In this document: positions 1 to 5,582 of the stretch, piece after piece | How the letters are laid out: every line of letters starts with the position of its first letter | How positions within the stretch are numbered: position 1 is the first letter of the stretch | Assembly (NCBI GenBank): GCA_900758955.1 | Contig: CAAETL010000289.1 | Location: 1 to 15,739, forward strand | Direction: 5' to 3' | DNA: 15,739 nucleotides | DNA from: an uncultured Oscillospiraceae bacterium | GTDB taxonomy: Bacteria > Bacillota > Clostridia > Oscillospirales > Oscillospiraceae | The notes under the pieces: model-generated | Told to the model about the DNA's origin: nothing | Database searches by the model: none | The model's input: the letters and a program-made list of their open reading frames with translations, nothing else | Translations under genes and position numbers: made by a program

Positions 1-1032
1 ACCGGTGTTCAGCACGCCGGAATACACGCGAATGAAGGACAGACGTCCCACGTAGGGGTCCGCGGCAATTTTAAAGGCCAGAGCGGAGAAGGGGGCGTTG
101 TCGTCCGCGGGACGCTCGTCCTCTTCATCGGTATCGGGATTGACGCCCTTGATGGCGGGAATATCCACCGGAGAGGGCATATAATCCACGATGGCGTCCA
201 AGAGCTTCTGCACGCCCTTGTTCCGGTAGGAGGTGCCGCAGACCATGGGAACCATACGGTTCTCGATGGTGCCCTTCCGGATGGCCCGACGGATCATCTC
301 GGGGGGGATGGGCTGCTCTTCCAACGCCAGCTCCATAAGCTCGTCGTCGATATCGGCGCAGGCGTCAATGAGCTTGGTCCGGTATTCCTGGGCCAATTCC
401 ATCATGTCCTCAGGAATTTCTTCCACGCGCATATCCTTGCCCACTTCGTCATAATAGACGTCGGCCCTCATCTCCACCAGGTCGACAATCCCCTTAAAGG
501 TCTCTTCCCGGCCGATGGGGAGCTGAATGGGCACGGCGCTGCATTTCAGACGCTCATAGACCATGTTCAGCACGTTGTAGAAGTCCGCGCCCATGATATC
601 CATCTTGTTGACGTAAATCATGCGGGGGACCTTGTAGTGATCGGCCTGGCGCCACACAGTCTCAGACTGGGGCTCCACGCCGCCCTTGGCGCACATGACG
701 GTTACAGAACCGTCCAGCACGCGCAGGGAACGCTCCACTTCCACGGTAAAGTCCACGTGACCCGGGGTGTCGATGATGTTAATCCGGGTCTGAGGGAACT
801 GGCTGTCGCTGCCGGTCCAATAGCAGGTGGTCGCGGCGGACGTAATGGTGATGCCGCGCTCCTGCTCCTGGGCCATCCAGTCCATGGTAGCGGTACCCTC
901 GTGGGTCTCACCGATCTTGTAGTTCACGCCGGTGTAGTACAAGATGCGCTCGGTGGTGGTGGTTTTACCGGCATCGATGTGCGCCATGATGCCGATATTT
1001 CTGGTATTCTCTAGGGTAACTTTTCGAGCCAT
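1..1032 (-). CDS. fusA: Translation elongation factor G, N-terminal half (cut by window edge)
   Basis: EF-G is the GTPase that drives tRNA-mRNA translocation on the ribosome. The 344 residues visible start [20 protein letters not shown] and include the P-loop AHIDAGKTT (about residues 17-25), the switch segment ERGIT, the DTPGH G3 motif and the NKMD G4 motif. The family is about 690 residues, so the C-terminal domains II-V mostly lie beyond position 1. The reading frame is open to the edge, ending in SGVLNTG. The ATG at 1032 follows a GGAGGAG ribosome binding site 5 nt upstream and lies only 14 nt after the rpsG stop, consistent with co-transcription and coupling in the str operon. Nothing suggests degradation. 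Confidence 0.97.
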   Translation of the reverse strand, partial: MARKVTLENTRNIGIMAHIDAGKTTTTERILYYTGVNYKIGETHEGTATMDWMAQEQERGITITSAATTCYWTGSDSQFPQTRINIIDTPGHVDFTVEVERSLRVLDGSVTVMCAKGGVEPQSETVWRQADHYKVPRMIYVNKMDIMGADFYNVLNMVYERLKCSAVPIQLPIGREETFKGIVDLVEMRADVYYDEVGKDMRVEEIPEDMMELAQEYRTKLIDACADIDDELMELALEEQPIPPEMIRRAIRKGTIENRMVPMVCGTSYRNKGVQKLLDAIVDYMPSPVDIPAIKGVNPDTDEEDERPADDNAPFSALAFKIAADPYVGRLSFIRVYSGVLNTG

Positions 1033-1046
1033 TATTTCTCCTCCGA

Positions 1047-1517
1047 TTACCAGCGGAAGTGTGCGAAGGCCTTATTCGATTCCGCCATCCGGTGCGTCTC
1101 TTCGCGCTTCTTCACAGCGCTGCCGAGATTATTGGTGGCATCCATCAGTTCTCCAGCCAGACGTTCCTTCATGGTTCTCTCGCTGCGGGAGCGAGCGTAA
1201 TTGGTCAGCCAACGCAGACCCAGGGTCTGACGGCGCTCGGGGCGCACTTCCATGGGGACCTGATAGGTGGCGCCGCCCACGCGGCGGGCTTTGACCTCCA
1301 GAGACGGCATGATATTCTCCAGCGCGGTCTGGAAGACCTCCAGGGGGTCCTGGTCGGTCTTTTCCTTGACGATGTCGAAGGCGCCGTAAACCACCTTCTG
1401 TGCAACGCCTTTTTTGCCGTCCAGCATTATGCTGTTAATCAGCTTAGTTACCAGCACGGAATGGTACACTGGATCGGGCAAAATTTCCCGCTTGGGTACG
1501 TTTCCTCTTCTGGGCAC
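1047..1517 (-). CDS. rpsG: 30S ribosomal protein S7 (GTG start)
   Basis: S7 nucleates assembly of the 3' major domain (head) of 16S rRNA and contacts the E-site tRNA. The product of 156 residues ([17 protein letters not shown] at the N-terminus, [14 protein letters not shown] helix, AHFRW end) has the standard bacterial length. An in-frame ATG lies six codons upstream at 1535, but the strong SD AAGGAGGG lies inside that extension, 7-8 nt before the GTG at 1517, and the ATG itself has only a poly-T run before it. The GTG is therefore chosen, which also gives the conserved xPRRG start. It sits between rpsL (252 nt upstream) and fusA (14 nt downstream). S7 is the autoregulator of the str operon in E. 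coli; the long structured spacer before this gene makes something similar possible here, but this is inference. Confidence 0.97.
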   Translation of the reverse strand: MPRRGNVPKREILPDPVYHSVLVTKLINSIMLDGKKGVAQKVVYGAFDIVKEKTDQDPLEVFQTALENIMPSLEVKARRVGGATYQVPMEVRPERRQTLGLRWLTNYARSRSERTMKERLAGELMDATNNLGSAVKKREETHRMAESNKAFAHFRW

Positions 1518-1769
1518 TTTGCTTCCCTCCTTCATAAAAAAATGATTTCATAGGTACTCGAAAAGCTTGTCGCTTTCCGTGTAGACAAGTGTCCGCTTGC
1601 CTCGTGCCTGCCTTGAGAAACTTACCCCTGATCAGTCTGTCCCCCCTCTTGCGGAGAGACAAAAACTATATTGATAAGCGACTCATGGCAAAGCTCCTAG
1701 CTTTGCGCGTAAGCGCATAAATTCTGTTTGTTTCGCGGGTGTAAAATTTTTCTGTATCCAGAAAGAATT
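1518..1769 (-). other. Long structured rpsL-rpsG spacer, no gene
   Basis: This 252-bp spacer has no convincing coding region. On the transcribed strand it contains: a hairpin directly at the rpsL stop (listed separately); GCGC-TTAC-GCGC (1705-1716); GCAAAGCT-AGG-AGCTTTGC (1688-1706), an 8-bp perfect stem whose loop and 3' arm hold an AGGAG Shine-Dalgarno motif 7 nt before an ATG of a six-codon reading frame; an imperfect stem GTCTcTCC/GGAcAGAC (1636-1661); and an imperfect AAAGC/GCTTT hairpin close to the rpsG ribosome binding site (1560-1577). It could be a site for S7 feedback or mRNA processing. That role is inferred from its position and structure only. Confidence 0.6.
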
Positions 1770-1773
1770 TTAC
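1741..1773 (-). other. AT-rich stem-loop at the rpsL stop codon
   Basis: On the transcribed strand GTAAAATTcTTTCTG pairs with CAGAAAAATTTTAC around a GATA loop: 14 base pairs with one bulged C. The stop codon TAA of rpsL lies inside the 5' arm. No U-tract follows, so it is unlikely to be an intrinsic terminator. A role in 3'-end protection, processing or ribosome-coupled folding is possible. Confidence 0.6.
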
Positions 1774-2198
1774 TTCTTGGCGGCGCCCTTCTTGGGCCGC
1801 TTGGCGCCATACTTGGAACGGGACTGCATCCGGCCGTTCACGCCCTGGGTATCCAAGCTGCCGCGGATGATGTGGTAACGAACGCCAGGCAGGTCCTTGA
1901 CACGGCCGCCGCGAATCATCACAACGGAGTGCTCCTGCAGGTTGTGGCCAACGCCGGGGATATAGGCGGTGACCTCATAGCCGTTGGTGAGCTTCACACG
2001 GGCGATCTTCCGCAGAGCGGAGTTCGGCTTCTTCGGCGTGGAAGTACGCACAGCGGTGCAGACCCCTCTCTTCTGGGGAGACGGCAGGTCGGTCTCCCGA
2101 TTCTTCAGGGTGTTGAGGCCCTTCTGCATGGCGGGGGACGTGGACTTGTAGGTTACCTTTTCTCTACCTTTCCGGACTAACTGGTTAAAAGTAGGCAT
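1770..2198 (-). CDS. rpsL: 30S ribosomal protein S12
   Basis: S12 sits at the decoding centre and controls translational accuracy. The 142-residue product begins [14 protein letters not shown] and contains PQKRGVCT, the [11 protein letters not shown] loop (K56, the residue equivalent to E. coli K43), [10 protein letters not shown] and [18 protein letters not shown]. The lysine at 56 and the PGVRYH loop are wild type, so the sequence predicts no streptomycin resistance from this gene. The length matches the Gram-positive form, which carries about 13 extra N-terminal residues relative to E. coli. The ATG at 2198 is preceded by AAAGGAGGAAAACC, an excellent SD. It is the second gene of the operon, 80 nt after the L7Ae-like gene. 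Confidence 0.98.
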   Translation of the reverse strand: MPTFNQLVRKGREKVTYKSTSPAMQKGLNTLKNRETDLPSPQKRGVCTAVRTSTPKKPNSALRKIARVKLTNGYEVTAYIPGVGHNLQEHSVVMIRGGRVKDLPGVRYHIIRGSLDTQGVNGRMQSRSKYGAKRPKKGAAKK

Positions 2199-2237
2199 GG
2201 TTTTCCTCCTTTCTCAAATGATGGTATATATTTTAAC

Positions 2238-2280
2238 TGAATAAGCGTTAACTTATTCAAGTCAAAAACAAATTTGACTT
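2238..2280 (-). other. Tandem stem-loops between the L7Ae-like gene and rpsL
   Basis: Two perfect 8-bp stems lie back to back: AAGTCAAA-(6)-TTTGACTT (2259-2280), beginning at the stop codon of the L7Ae-like gene, and TGAATAAG-(6)-CTTATTCA (2238-2259). They touch at one base and are AT-rich with no U-tract, so a terminator is unlikely. They lie 40 nt before the rpsL start and are candidate RNA-protein or processing elements. Confidence 0.55.
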
Positions 2281-2521
2281 ATTTCAACACGGCGGCCACG
2301 GCGGAACCCACGGAAATGCCGCAGGCATTGCCCAAATCGGCCATGGTCGCCACCGGTTCAACGGGGATTCCCCCATTTTGGCACATTGCCTCCAACGGCA
2401 TCGTGATGCGAGGGTCCGCGTCTTCGGCGAGATAAACCCGTTGGACTCGCTCAGCCTTCAAGGCCCGGCTCACTTGTTTGGCCCCGGTGACCTTCGGGGC
2501 GGTTTTCAGCTCCTGTAACAT
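2279..2521 (-). CDS. ybxF: L7Ae/L30e-family ribosomal-like RNA-binding protein (YbxF-like)
   Basis: This 80-residue protein belongs to the L7Ae/L30e/S12e/Gadd45 fold, whose members bind kink-turn RNA; B. subtilis YbxF (RplGB) is the relative found directly before rpsL. Visible hallmarks are GAKQVSRALK near the N-terminus, VYLAEDADPRIT in the middle and the C-terminal LGNACGISVGSAVAAVLK, matching the ACGIxVGAA block of the family. A longer frame opens at a GTG at 2608, but that codon has no SD and lies at the predicted transcription start, and the extra 29 residues do not resemble the family. The ATG at 2521 gives the usual 80-85 residue length, although its SD (GGGGG, 8 nt upstream) is weak. 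It is the first gene of the operon here, directly after a strong promoter. Confidence 0.85.
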   Translation of the reverse strand: MLQELKTAPKVTGAKQVSRALKAERVQRVYLAEDADPRITMPLEAMCQNGGIPVEPVATMADLGNACGISVGSAVAAVLK

Positions 2522-2616
2522 ACAAAAGGCCCCCGTTTCTTCTCCAGAATCCGGCGGAAACACGCCCGGTTTCGTGGAAAGTTCTCCATGTTTTGGATAT
2601 ATCGTCACAATCTTGG

Positions 2617-2645
2617 ATTATAGCACAGGCGCTTCCCTACGTCAA
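2617..2645 (-). promoter_or_regulatory. Sigma-A promoter of the str operon
   Basis: On the minus strand TTGACG (2645-2640), a 17-bp spacer, then TATAAT (2622-2617): 11 of 12 consensus bases at ideal spacing. Predicted transcription start is near 2610, giving a leader of about 90 nt before the L7Ae-like ATG. It implies that the operon does not depend on read-through from rpoBC. Confidence 0.85.
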
Positions 2646-2679
2646 GAGTGAAACTGTGAGAAGATATTTCCTTCCTCCT

Positions 2680-2711
2680 GGACTTGGTAGGGCAAATTGC
2701 CCGGACTTGGT
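2680..2711. repeat. Direct repeats flanking a 13-bp palindrome, upstream of the str promoter
   Basis: GGACTTGGT occurs at 2680-2688 and 2703-2711, on either side of the perfect palindrome GGGCAAATTGCCC (2690-2702). The second copy also starts a small CGGAC-TTG-GTCCG hairpin. A further CCTG-TTCG-CAGG tetraloop hairpin lies at 2720-2731. The block ends about 35 bp upstream of the -35 box and could be a protein-binding site or the 3' end of the DUF1294 transcript. The rest of 2646-2787 shows no gene. Confidence 0.5.
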
Positions 2712-2787
2712 CCGTCTTACCTGCGAACAGGCCGGATCTTGGTGAAAAATCTTATTTTACCGCATTCTCTTCCATGCCATCTGCGAT

Positions 2788-3072
2788 CTATCGAACGAAA
2801 TAGTACCAATACAGCCCTACCGCGCACAGAGCAAACTGGACCAGGAAAATAGCCGGCATGCCAAACCGGAAATACCAATGCTTGGTCTTGTGGTGAAAGA
2901 CCTGCATACCCAGCATTGCGCCCAGGCTCCCGCCCAAAAGGGCGACCACAAAGAAGGTTTTCTCCTGAATCCGCCACTGGTCTTTTTTCGCCCTTCGTTT
3001 ATCGACGCCCATGAAGAAAAAGTCGATGGCGCTGAGCACGACTAGGTAGAGCAACACATGCCAAGGTTTCAA
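2788..3072 (-). CDS. DUF1294 family small membrane protein (TTG start)
   Basis: This 94-residue integral membrane protein matches the DUF1294 (YsdA-like) family by its hallmark segment: a first hydrophobic helix, MGVDKRRAKKDQWRIQE, a glycine-rich helix GGSLGAMLGMQVF, then the HKTKHWYFRFGMP motif and a last hydrophobic helix ending YWYYFVR. The function of the family is unknown; the topology suggests three to four membrane segments. The start is TTG at 3072, supported by a GGGGGGAAG run 7 nt upstream; no ATG is available near the N-terminus. It has its own promoter overlapping the end of dinB, so it is probably not strictly co-transcribed with it. Confidence 0.88.
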   Translation of the reverse strand: MKPWHVLLYLVVLSAIDFFFMGVDKRRAKKDQWRIQEKTFFVVALLGGSLGAMLGMQVFHHKTKHWYFRFGMPAIFLVQFALCAVGLYWYYFVR

Positions 3073-3128
3073 GCCGCTTCCCCCCTTTTTTCCTCTTCGC
3101 TCTTGCTGCAGTCAACGTGTTTCTTATT

Positions 3129-3157
3129 ATTTTATCGTTTTTAGGCGGGGAAGTCAA
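3129..3157 (-). promoter_or_regulatory. Sigma-A promoter of the DUF1294 gene
   Basis: On the minus strand TTGACT (3157-3152), 17-bp spacer, TAAAAT (3134-3129). The -35 box overlaps the dinB stop codon, and the -10 box lies about 55 nt before the TTG start of the DUF1294 gene. Confidence 0.7.
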
Positions 3158-4371
3158 TCTTTTCCATCCTTCTCTTCTCCTGGTAGAGAAGCCGAGGCAA
3201 AGCCGATGGCGCGCTTGCCATATTTGCCGCGCAGGGCGGCAACCGTGTCCTCCAGCCGGGACAGTTTCTCCCGCTGGTGGACGCTTTCCCGCTGAAAAAG
3301 GTTTAGCTGTTCGCCCCCCTCCCCACGACCCACCAACCCGGCAGCGGTAATGGTCAGGGCCCGGATCGGCTTCTCCTCCCGCCAATTCCCCCGAATCAGG
3401 TTCATGGACTCCTCCAGCAGTTCCCGATACAAGTCTGTGGGGCAGGGGAGCCGCTTTTGCCGGGTGATGTTCTGAAAATCCGGAGATCGGATGGACACCT
3501 GCAAGGTCGTCGCCGTCAAATTGTACCGGCGAAGGCGCATGGACACCTGGTCCGCCAGGAAGGCGGCCCCTGTCTTGATCTCTTCCCATCCCCGCAAATC
3601 CCTGCGGAAGGTAAAGCCGTTGCCCACCGACTTGGGCGGCGGCTGCTCCCGAAGGGGCAGCACCCGGCTGTGTTCCGCGCCGGTGGCATAGTCGTGGAGC
3701 TGGCCGCCATGCTTGCCCAAAAGCTGTTCCAGCCCCTCCCGGGAAGCTTTTGCCAGATCCCCTATGGTAAACACGCCGTGACTCTCCAATGTCTGGGCGG
3801 CGACTTTGCCCACAAACAGCAGGTCCCGCACCGGCAAAGGCCATACCAGTTCCTGATAATTCTCCCGGCTGATGACAGTGGTGGCGTCCGGCTTACGGTA
3901 GTCGCTGCCCAGCTTGGCAAAAATCTTGTTAAACGATACCCCCACCGATACCGTCAGTCCCAATTCTTGTTTCATAACGGTACGAATTTGGTCCGCCACC
4001 CCCTTGGCGTCTCCGCCCAACAGATGGAGCGTACCAGTCAGGTCCAGCCAGCTCTCATCAATGCCAAAGGGCTCAATCAGGTCGGTATACCGTTCATAGA
4101 TCTGTCCGGCCAGTTTGGAATAGCGGGCATATTGCTCGTGGCGGGCGGGCAGAAGGATCAGATTCGGGCACTTCCGCTGGGCCTGCCAGACGGTCTCCGC
4201 CGTCTGCACCCCTCTGGCCTTGGCCAGTTGATTCTTGGCTAAAATCACCCCATGCCTCGCCTCAGGGTCGCCGCAAACTGCCACAGGCTGCATTCGCAGT
4301 TCCGGATGGTCCAGCAGCTCCACTGAGGCGTAAAAGGCGTTGAGATCGCAGTGCAAAATTACCCGGTCCAC
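3154..4371 (-). CDS. dinB: DNA polymerase IV-type Y-family translesion polymerase (GTG start)
   Basis: The protein of 405 residues performs error-prone synthesis across damaged DNA. Catalytic acidic residues are visible in HCDLNAFYASVE (D9, with the steric-gate Phe at 13 as in E. coli DinB) and in GIDESWLDLT (D105, E106). The palm/fingers segment SVGVSFNKIFAKLGSDYRKPD (about 142-162), a helix-hairpin-helix (about 186-207) and the little-finger domain (about 245-345) follow in order. QLNLF at 355-359 is a clear beta-sliding-clamp motif. The GTG at 4371 has AGGAGGTGA about 6 nt upstream. It lies 79 nt downstream of ribU behind a terminator-like hairpin. I see no LexA-like box directly before it; the nearest is about 1.1 kb upstream, in front of ribU. 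Confidence 0.95.
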   Translation of the reverse strand: MDRVILHCDLNAFYASVELLDHPELRMQPVAVCGDPEARHGVILAKNQLAKARGVQTAETVWQAQRKCPNLILLPARHEQYARYSKLAGQIYERYTDLIEPFGIDESWLDLTGTLHLLGGDAKGVADQIRTVMKQELGLTVSVGVSFNKIFAKLGSDYRKPDATTVISRENYQELVWPLPVRDLLFVGKVAAQTLESHGVFTIGDLAKASREGLEQLLGKHGGQLHDYATGAEHSRVLPLREQPPPKSVGNGFTFRRDLRGWEEIKTGAAFLADQVSMRLRRYNLTATTLQVSIRSPDFQNITRQKRLPCPTDLYRELLEESMNLIRGNWREEKPIRALTITAAGLVGRGEGGEQLNLFQRESVHQREKLSRLEDTVAALRGKYGKRAIGFASASLPGEEKDGKD

Positions 4372-4399
4372 CGGGCCTCACCTCCTGAACGGAAAGCGG

Positions 4400-4438
4400 G
4401 GAAAGCCCCGCGCAGCTGGATTCTGCACGGGGCTTTCC
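4400..4438 (-). terminator. GC-rich hairpin between ribU and dinB
   Basis: GGAAAGCCCCG pairs perfectly with CGGGGCTTTCC (11 bp), with inner pairing GCAG/CTGC and a short loop. The A-rich base of the stem and trailing TTT resemble an intrinsic terminator for ribU, but the U-run is only three, so termination may be partial. The dinB ribosome binding site lies about 15 nt beyond. Confidence 0.55.
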
Positions 4439-4450
4439 TATGGTAGAAAA

Positions 4451-5176
4451 TCAGAACTTGTTTTGCGCGCGGGCGGTGGCGTTCGTCCCATCCCCGCCGA
4501 TTTGATCGGCAGCCGCATCCTGTTCTACCGTCAGTTGGCTGATCTGTACAGCCGGGTCCTCGCTGGCCACGCTGGTCAGATCAGGCCCCATAGCCACTTC
4601 CGGCTTTTGGGTCTGGGCAACTTTATTTTCTCCATGAATAATGTGGCGGGATACCGCCTTATATACCAGGAAGGTTACGATCGAATTGGCCCCGGCCTTA
4701 ATTAAGTTGAAGGGCAAAATGACGGGGAGCAGCATCGCGTCCACAAATTCCACAGGAACGCCCATAAAGTAAGGGGTAATGAAGTGGTTTGCCACCATCA
4801 TCACAAGTCCCATACATACCGTACCGGCCACCAGGCCCAGCACAGCGCCGCCCTTGGTGTGTTTCAGCCGGTAGATGCCCCCAGCGACCAGCACCAGAAC
4901 GGTAGTGGCGATGATATGCATCAGAATGCCATACAGGCCGCTGCCGGCGCTAACGGTAAAACCCTGGATCAGGGAGGCTACGACCGTGAGGATCACCCCT
5001 GCCAGCGGGCCGTAAGCAAAGGTTCCGATCAGGATGGGGATATCGGCGGGGGCATACTCCAAGAAAGCGGCGGCGGGGAATATAGGGAAATGGATCGCGT
5101 ACACCAGCACCACTGAAATGGCCACCAGCATGGCCATCACAACGAGTTTTTTTGTTCTTTGATTGGATTGCGTCAT
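4451..5176 (-). CDS. ribU: Riboflavin ECF transporter S component RibU
   Basis: RibU is the membrane substrate-binding subunit that captures riboflavin and pairs with the shared EcfA-A'-T module. The 241-residue product starts MTQSNQRTKKLVVMAMLVAIS and shows about six hydrophobic segments. It carries the RibU-type features IHFPIFPAAAFLEYAPADIPIL, the GPLAGVILTVVASLIQGF loop-helix and VILPFNLIKAGANSIV near the end. The assignment is strengthened by an FMN riboswitch in its leader. A longer frame opens at 5317, but that lies inside the riboswitch; the ATG at 5176 has GGGAG 8 nt upstream. The S-component core ends near residue 185; about 55 further residues form a polar, acidic, low-complexity tail (SVASEDPAVQ, TVEQDAAADQ), which is longer than usual for the family. 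Confidence 0.93.
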   Translation of the reverse strand: MTQSNQRTKKLVVMAMLVAISVVLVYAIHFPIFPAAAFLEYAPADIPILIGTFAYGPLAGVILTVVASLIQGFTVSAGSGLYGILMHIIATTVLVLVAGGIYRLKHTKGGAVLGLVAGTVCMGLVMMVANHFITPYFMGVPVEFVDAMLLPVILPFNLIKAGANSIVTFLVYKAVSRHIIHGENKVAQTQKPEVAMGPDLTSVASEDPAVQISQLTVEQDAAADQIGGDGTNATARAQNKF

Positions 5177-5263
5177 AAAAAACACTCCCACATGCATATA
5201 GTAACACCTGAAAAACGCATGTCTTCCAGGTGCTAAAACGCATACTGAGAGTATGGTGATAGC

Positions 5264-5398
5264 ACGTCTTCTCCCATCCAGACTGTCACTGTCGGTACCG
5301 GAATTACACCGGTTCATGCTGCCTTCCGAAGAATCTCTCCTTTGAAGCGCTCGCGGACTTTACCGCCGGTGGGGACTTACACCCCGCCCTGAAGACAT
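5264..5398 (-). promoter_or_regulatory. FMN riboswitch (RFN element) controlling ribU
   Basis: The transcribed strand carries the conserved RFN blocks in order: AGGGCGGGGTG, AAGTCCCCACCGGCGGTAAA, GTCCGCGAGC, GAACCGGTGTAATTCCGG, TACCGACAGT and AGTCTGGATGGGAGAAGA. Closing stem P1 is ATGTCTTC (5398-5391) with GAAGACGT (5271-5264), 8 bp with one G-U pair. FMN binding is expected to lower expression of the downstream riboflavin importer, the established role of this class. Confidence 0.97.
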
Positions 5399-5420
5399 CT
5401 TATTCAGCTGTTCCGCCCTC

Positions 5421-5449
5421 ATTATAAGCAGTTTTCCTTCAAAATGCAA
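5421..5449 (-). promoter_or_regulatory. Promoter of the ribU riboswitch transcript
   Basis: On the minus strand TTGCAT (5449-5444), 17-bp spacer, perfect TATAAT (5426-5421). The -35 matches only three consensus bases, but the -10 is perfect and the predicted start (about 5414) lies about 16 nt before the riboswitch P1 stem. Confidence 0.72.
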
Positions 5450-5474
5450 GCCCTTAAATTTGACAATTTAAACA

Positions 5475-5488
5475 AGAACGAATGTTCT
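5475..5488. promoter_or_regulatory. LexA-like (SOS) box
   Basis: AGAACGAATGTTCT is a 14-bp palindrome fitting the Firmicutes LexA/DinR core GAAC-RNRY-GTTC (central bases GAAT). It ends 8 nt before the -35 box of the plus-strand promoter and starts 26 nt behind the -35 box of the ribU promoter. By eye I found no second perfect copy in the window, but the scan was not exhaustive. The core has eight fixed bases, so a chance match in 15.7 kb is possible (roughly one in four); its promoter location is what makes it credible. Confidence 0.5.
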
Positions 5489-5496
5489 GTTTTTGG

Positions 5497-5525
5497 TTGA
5501 CTTTCCCTCCTCCAACCAGTAGAAT
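5497..5525 (+). promoter_or_regulatory. Sigma-A promoter of the SLOG gene
   Basis: TTGACT (5497-5502), 17-bp spacer, TAGAAT (5520-5525) on the plus strand. Predicted transcription start near 5532 leaves a leader of about 50 nt before the SD. Confidence 0.72.
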
Positions 5526-5582
5526 ATCCAAAAAGGCAATGGGAGACAGATCCTCTCTGCCTGCGGAAAGGAGGGGATTGTT

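Larger units (their letters stand above)
5177..5582. other. 406-bp divergent regulatory region, no gene
   Basis: The stretch between ribU and the plus-strand SLOG gene holds, from left to right: the RibU SD, a possible expression platform with hairpins CACCTG-(16)-CAGGTG (5205-5232) and CATACT-CTC-AGTATG (about 5240-5255), the FMN aptamer (5264-5398), the ribU promoter (5421-5449), an AT-rich inverted repeat TTAAATT-TGAC-AATTTAA (5454-5471), a LexA-like box (5475-5488), the plus-strand promoter (5497-5525) and the SLOG-gene SD (5569-5574). Confidence 0.75.

Noticed and set aside
1518..1535. ATG at 1535 as the rpsG start
   Set aside because: The AAGGAGGG SD lies between this ATG and the GTG at 1517 and can only serve the GTG; the S7 family starts at xPRRG.
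1444..1662. 72-codon frame across the rpsL-rpsG spacer and the rpsG start
   Set aside because: It starts at a TTG without SD and enters rpsG in the wrong frame; not resembling any family.
2522..2608. N-terminal extension of the L7Ae-like protein to a GTG at 2608
   Set aside because: The GTG coincides with the predicted transcription start, has no SD, and the added residues are not family-like.
2999..3844. 281-codon minus-strand frame within dinB
   Set aside because: It overlaps dinB in another frame, has Gly/Pro/Arg-rich composition typical of GC-rich shadows, and no ribosome binding site.
3457..4242. 261-codon plus-strand frame opposite dinB
   Set aside because: Antisense shadow of dinB without a promoter or SD.
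5177..5317. N-terminal extension of RibU to 5317
   Set aside because: It would translate part of the FMN riboswitch; the ATG at 5176 has the SD and gives the normal RibU N-terminus.
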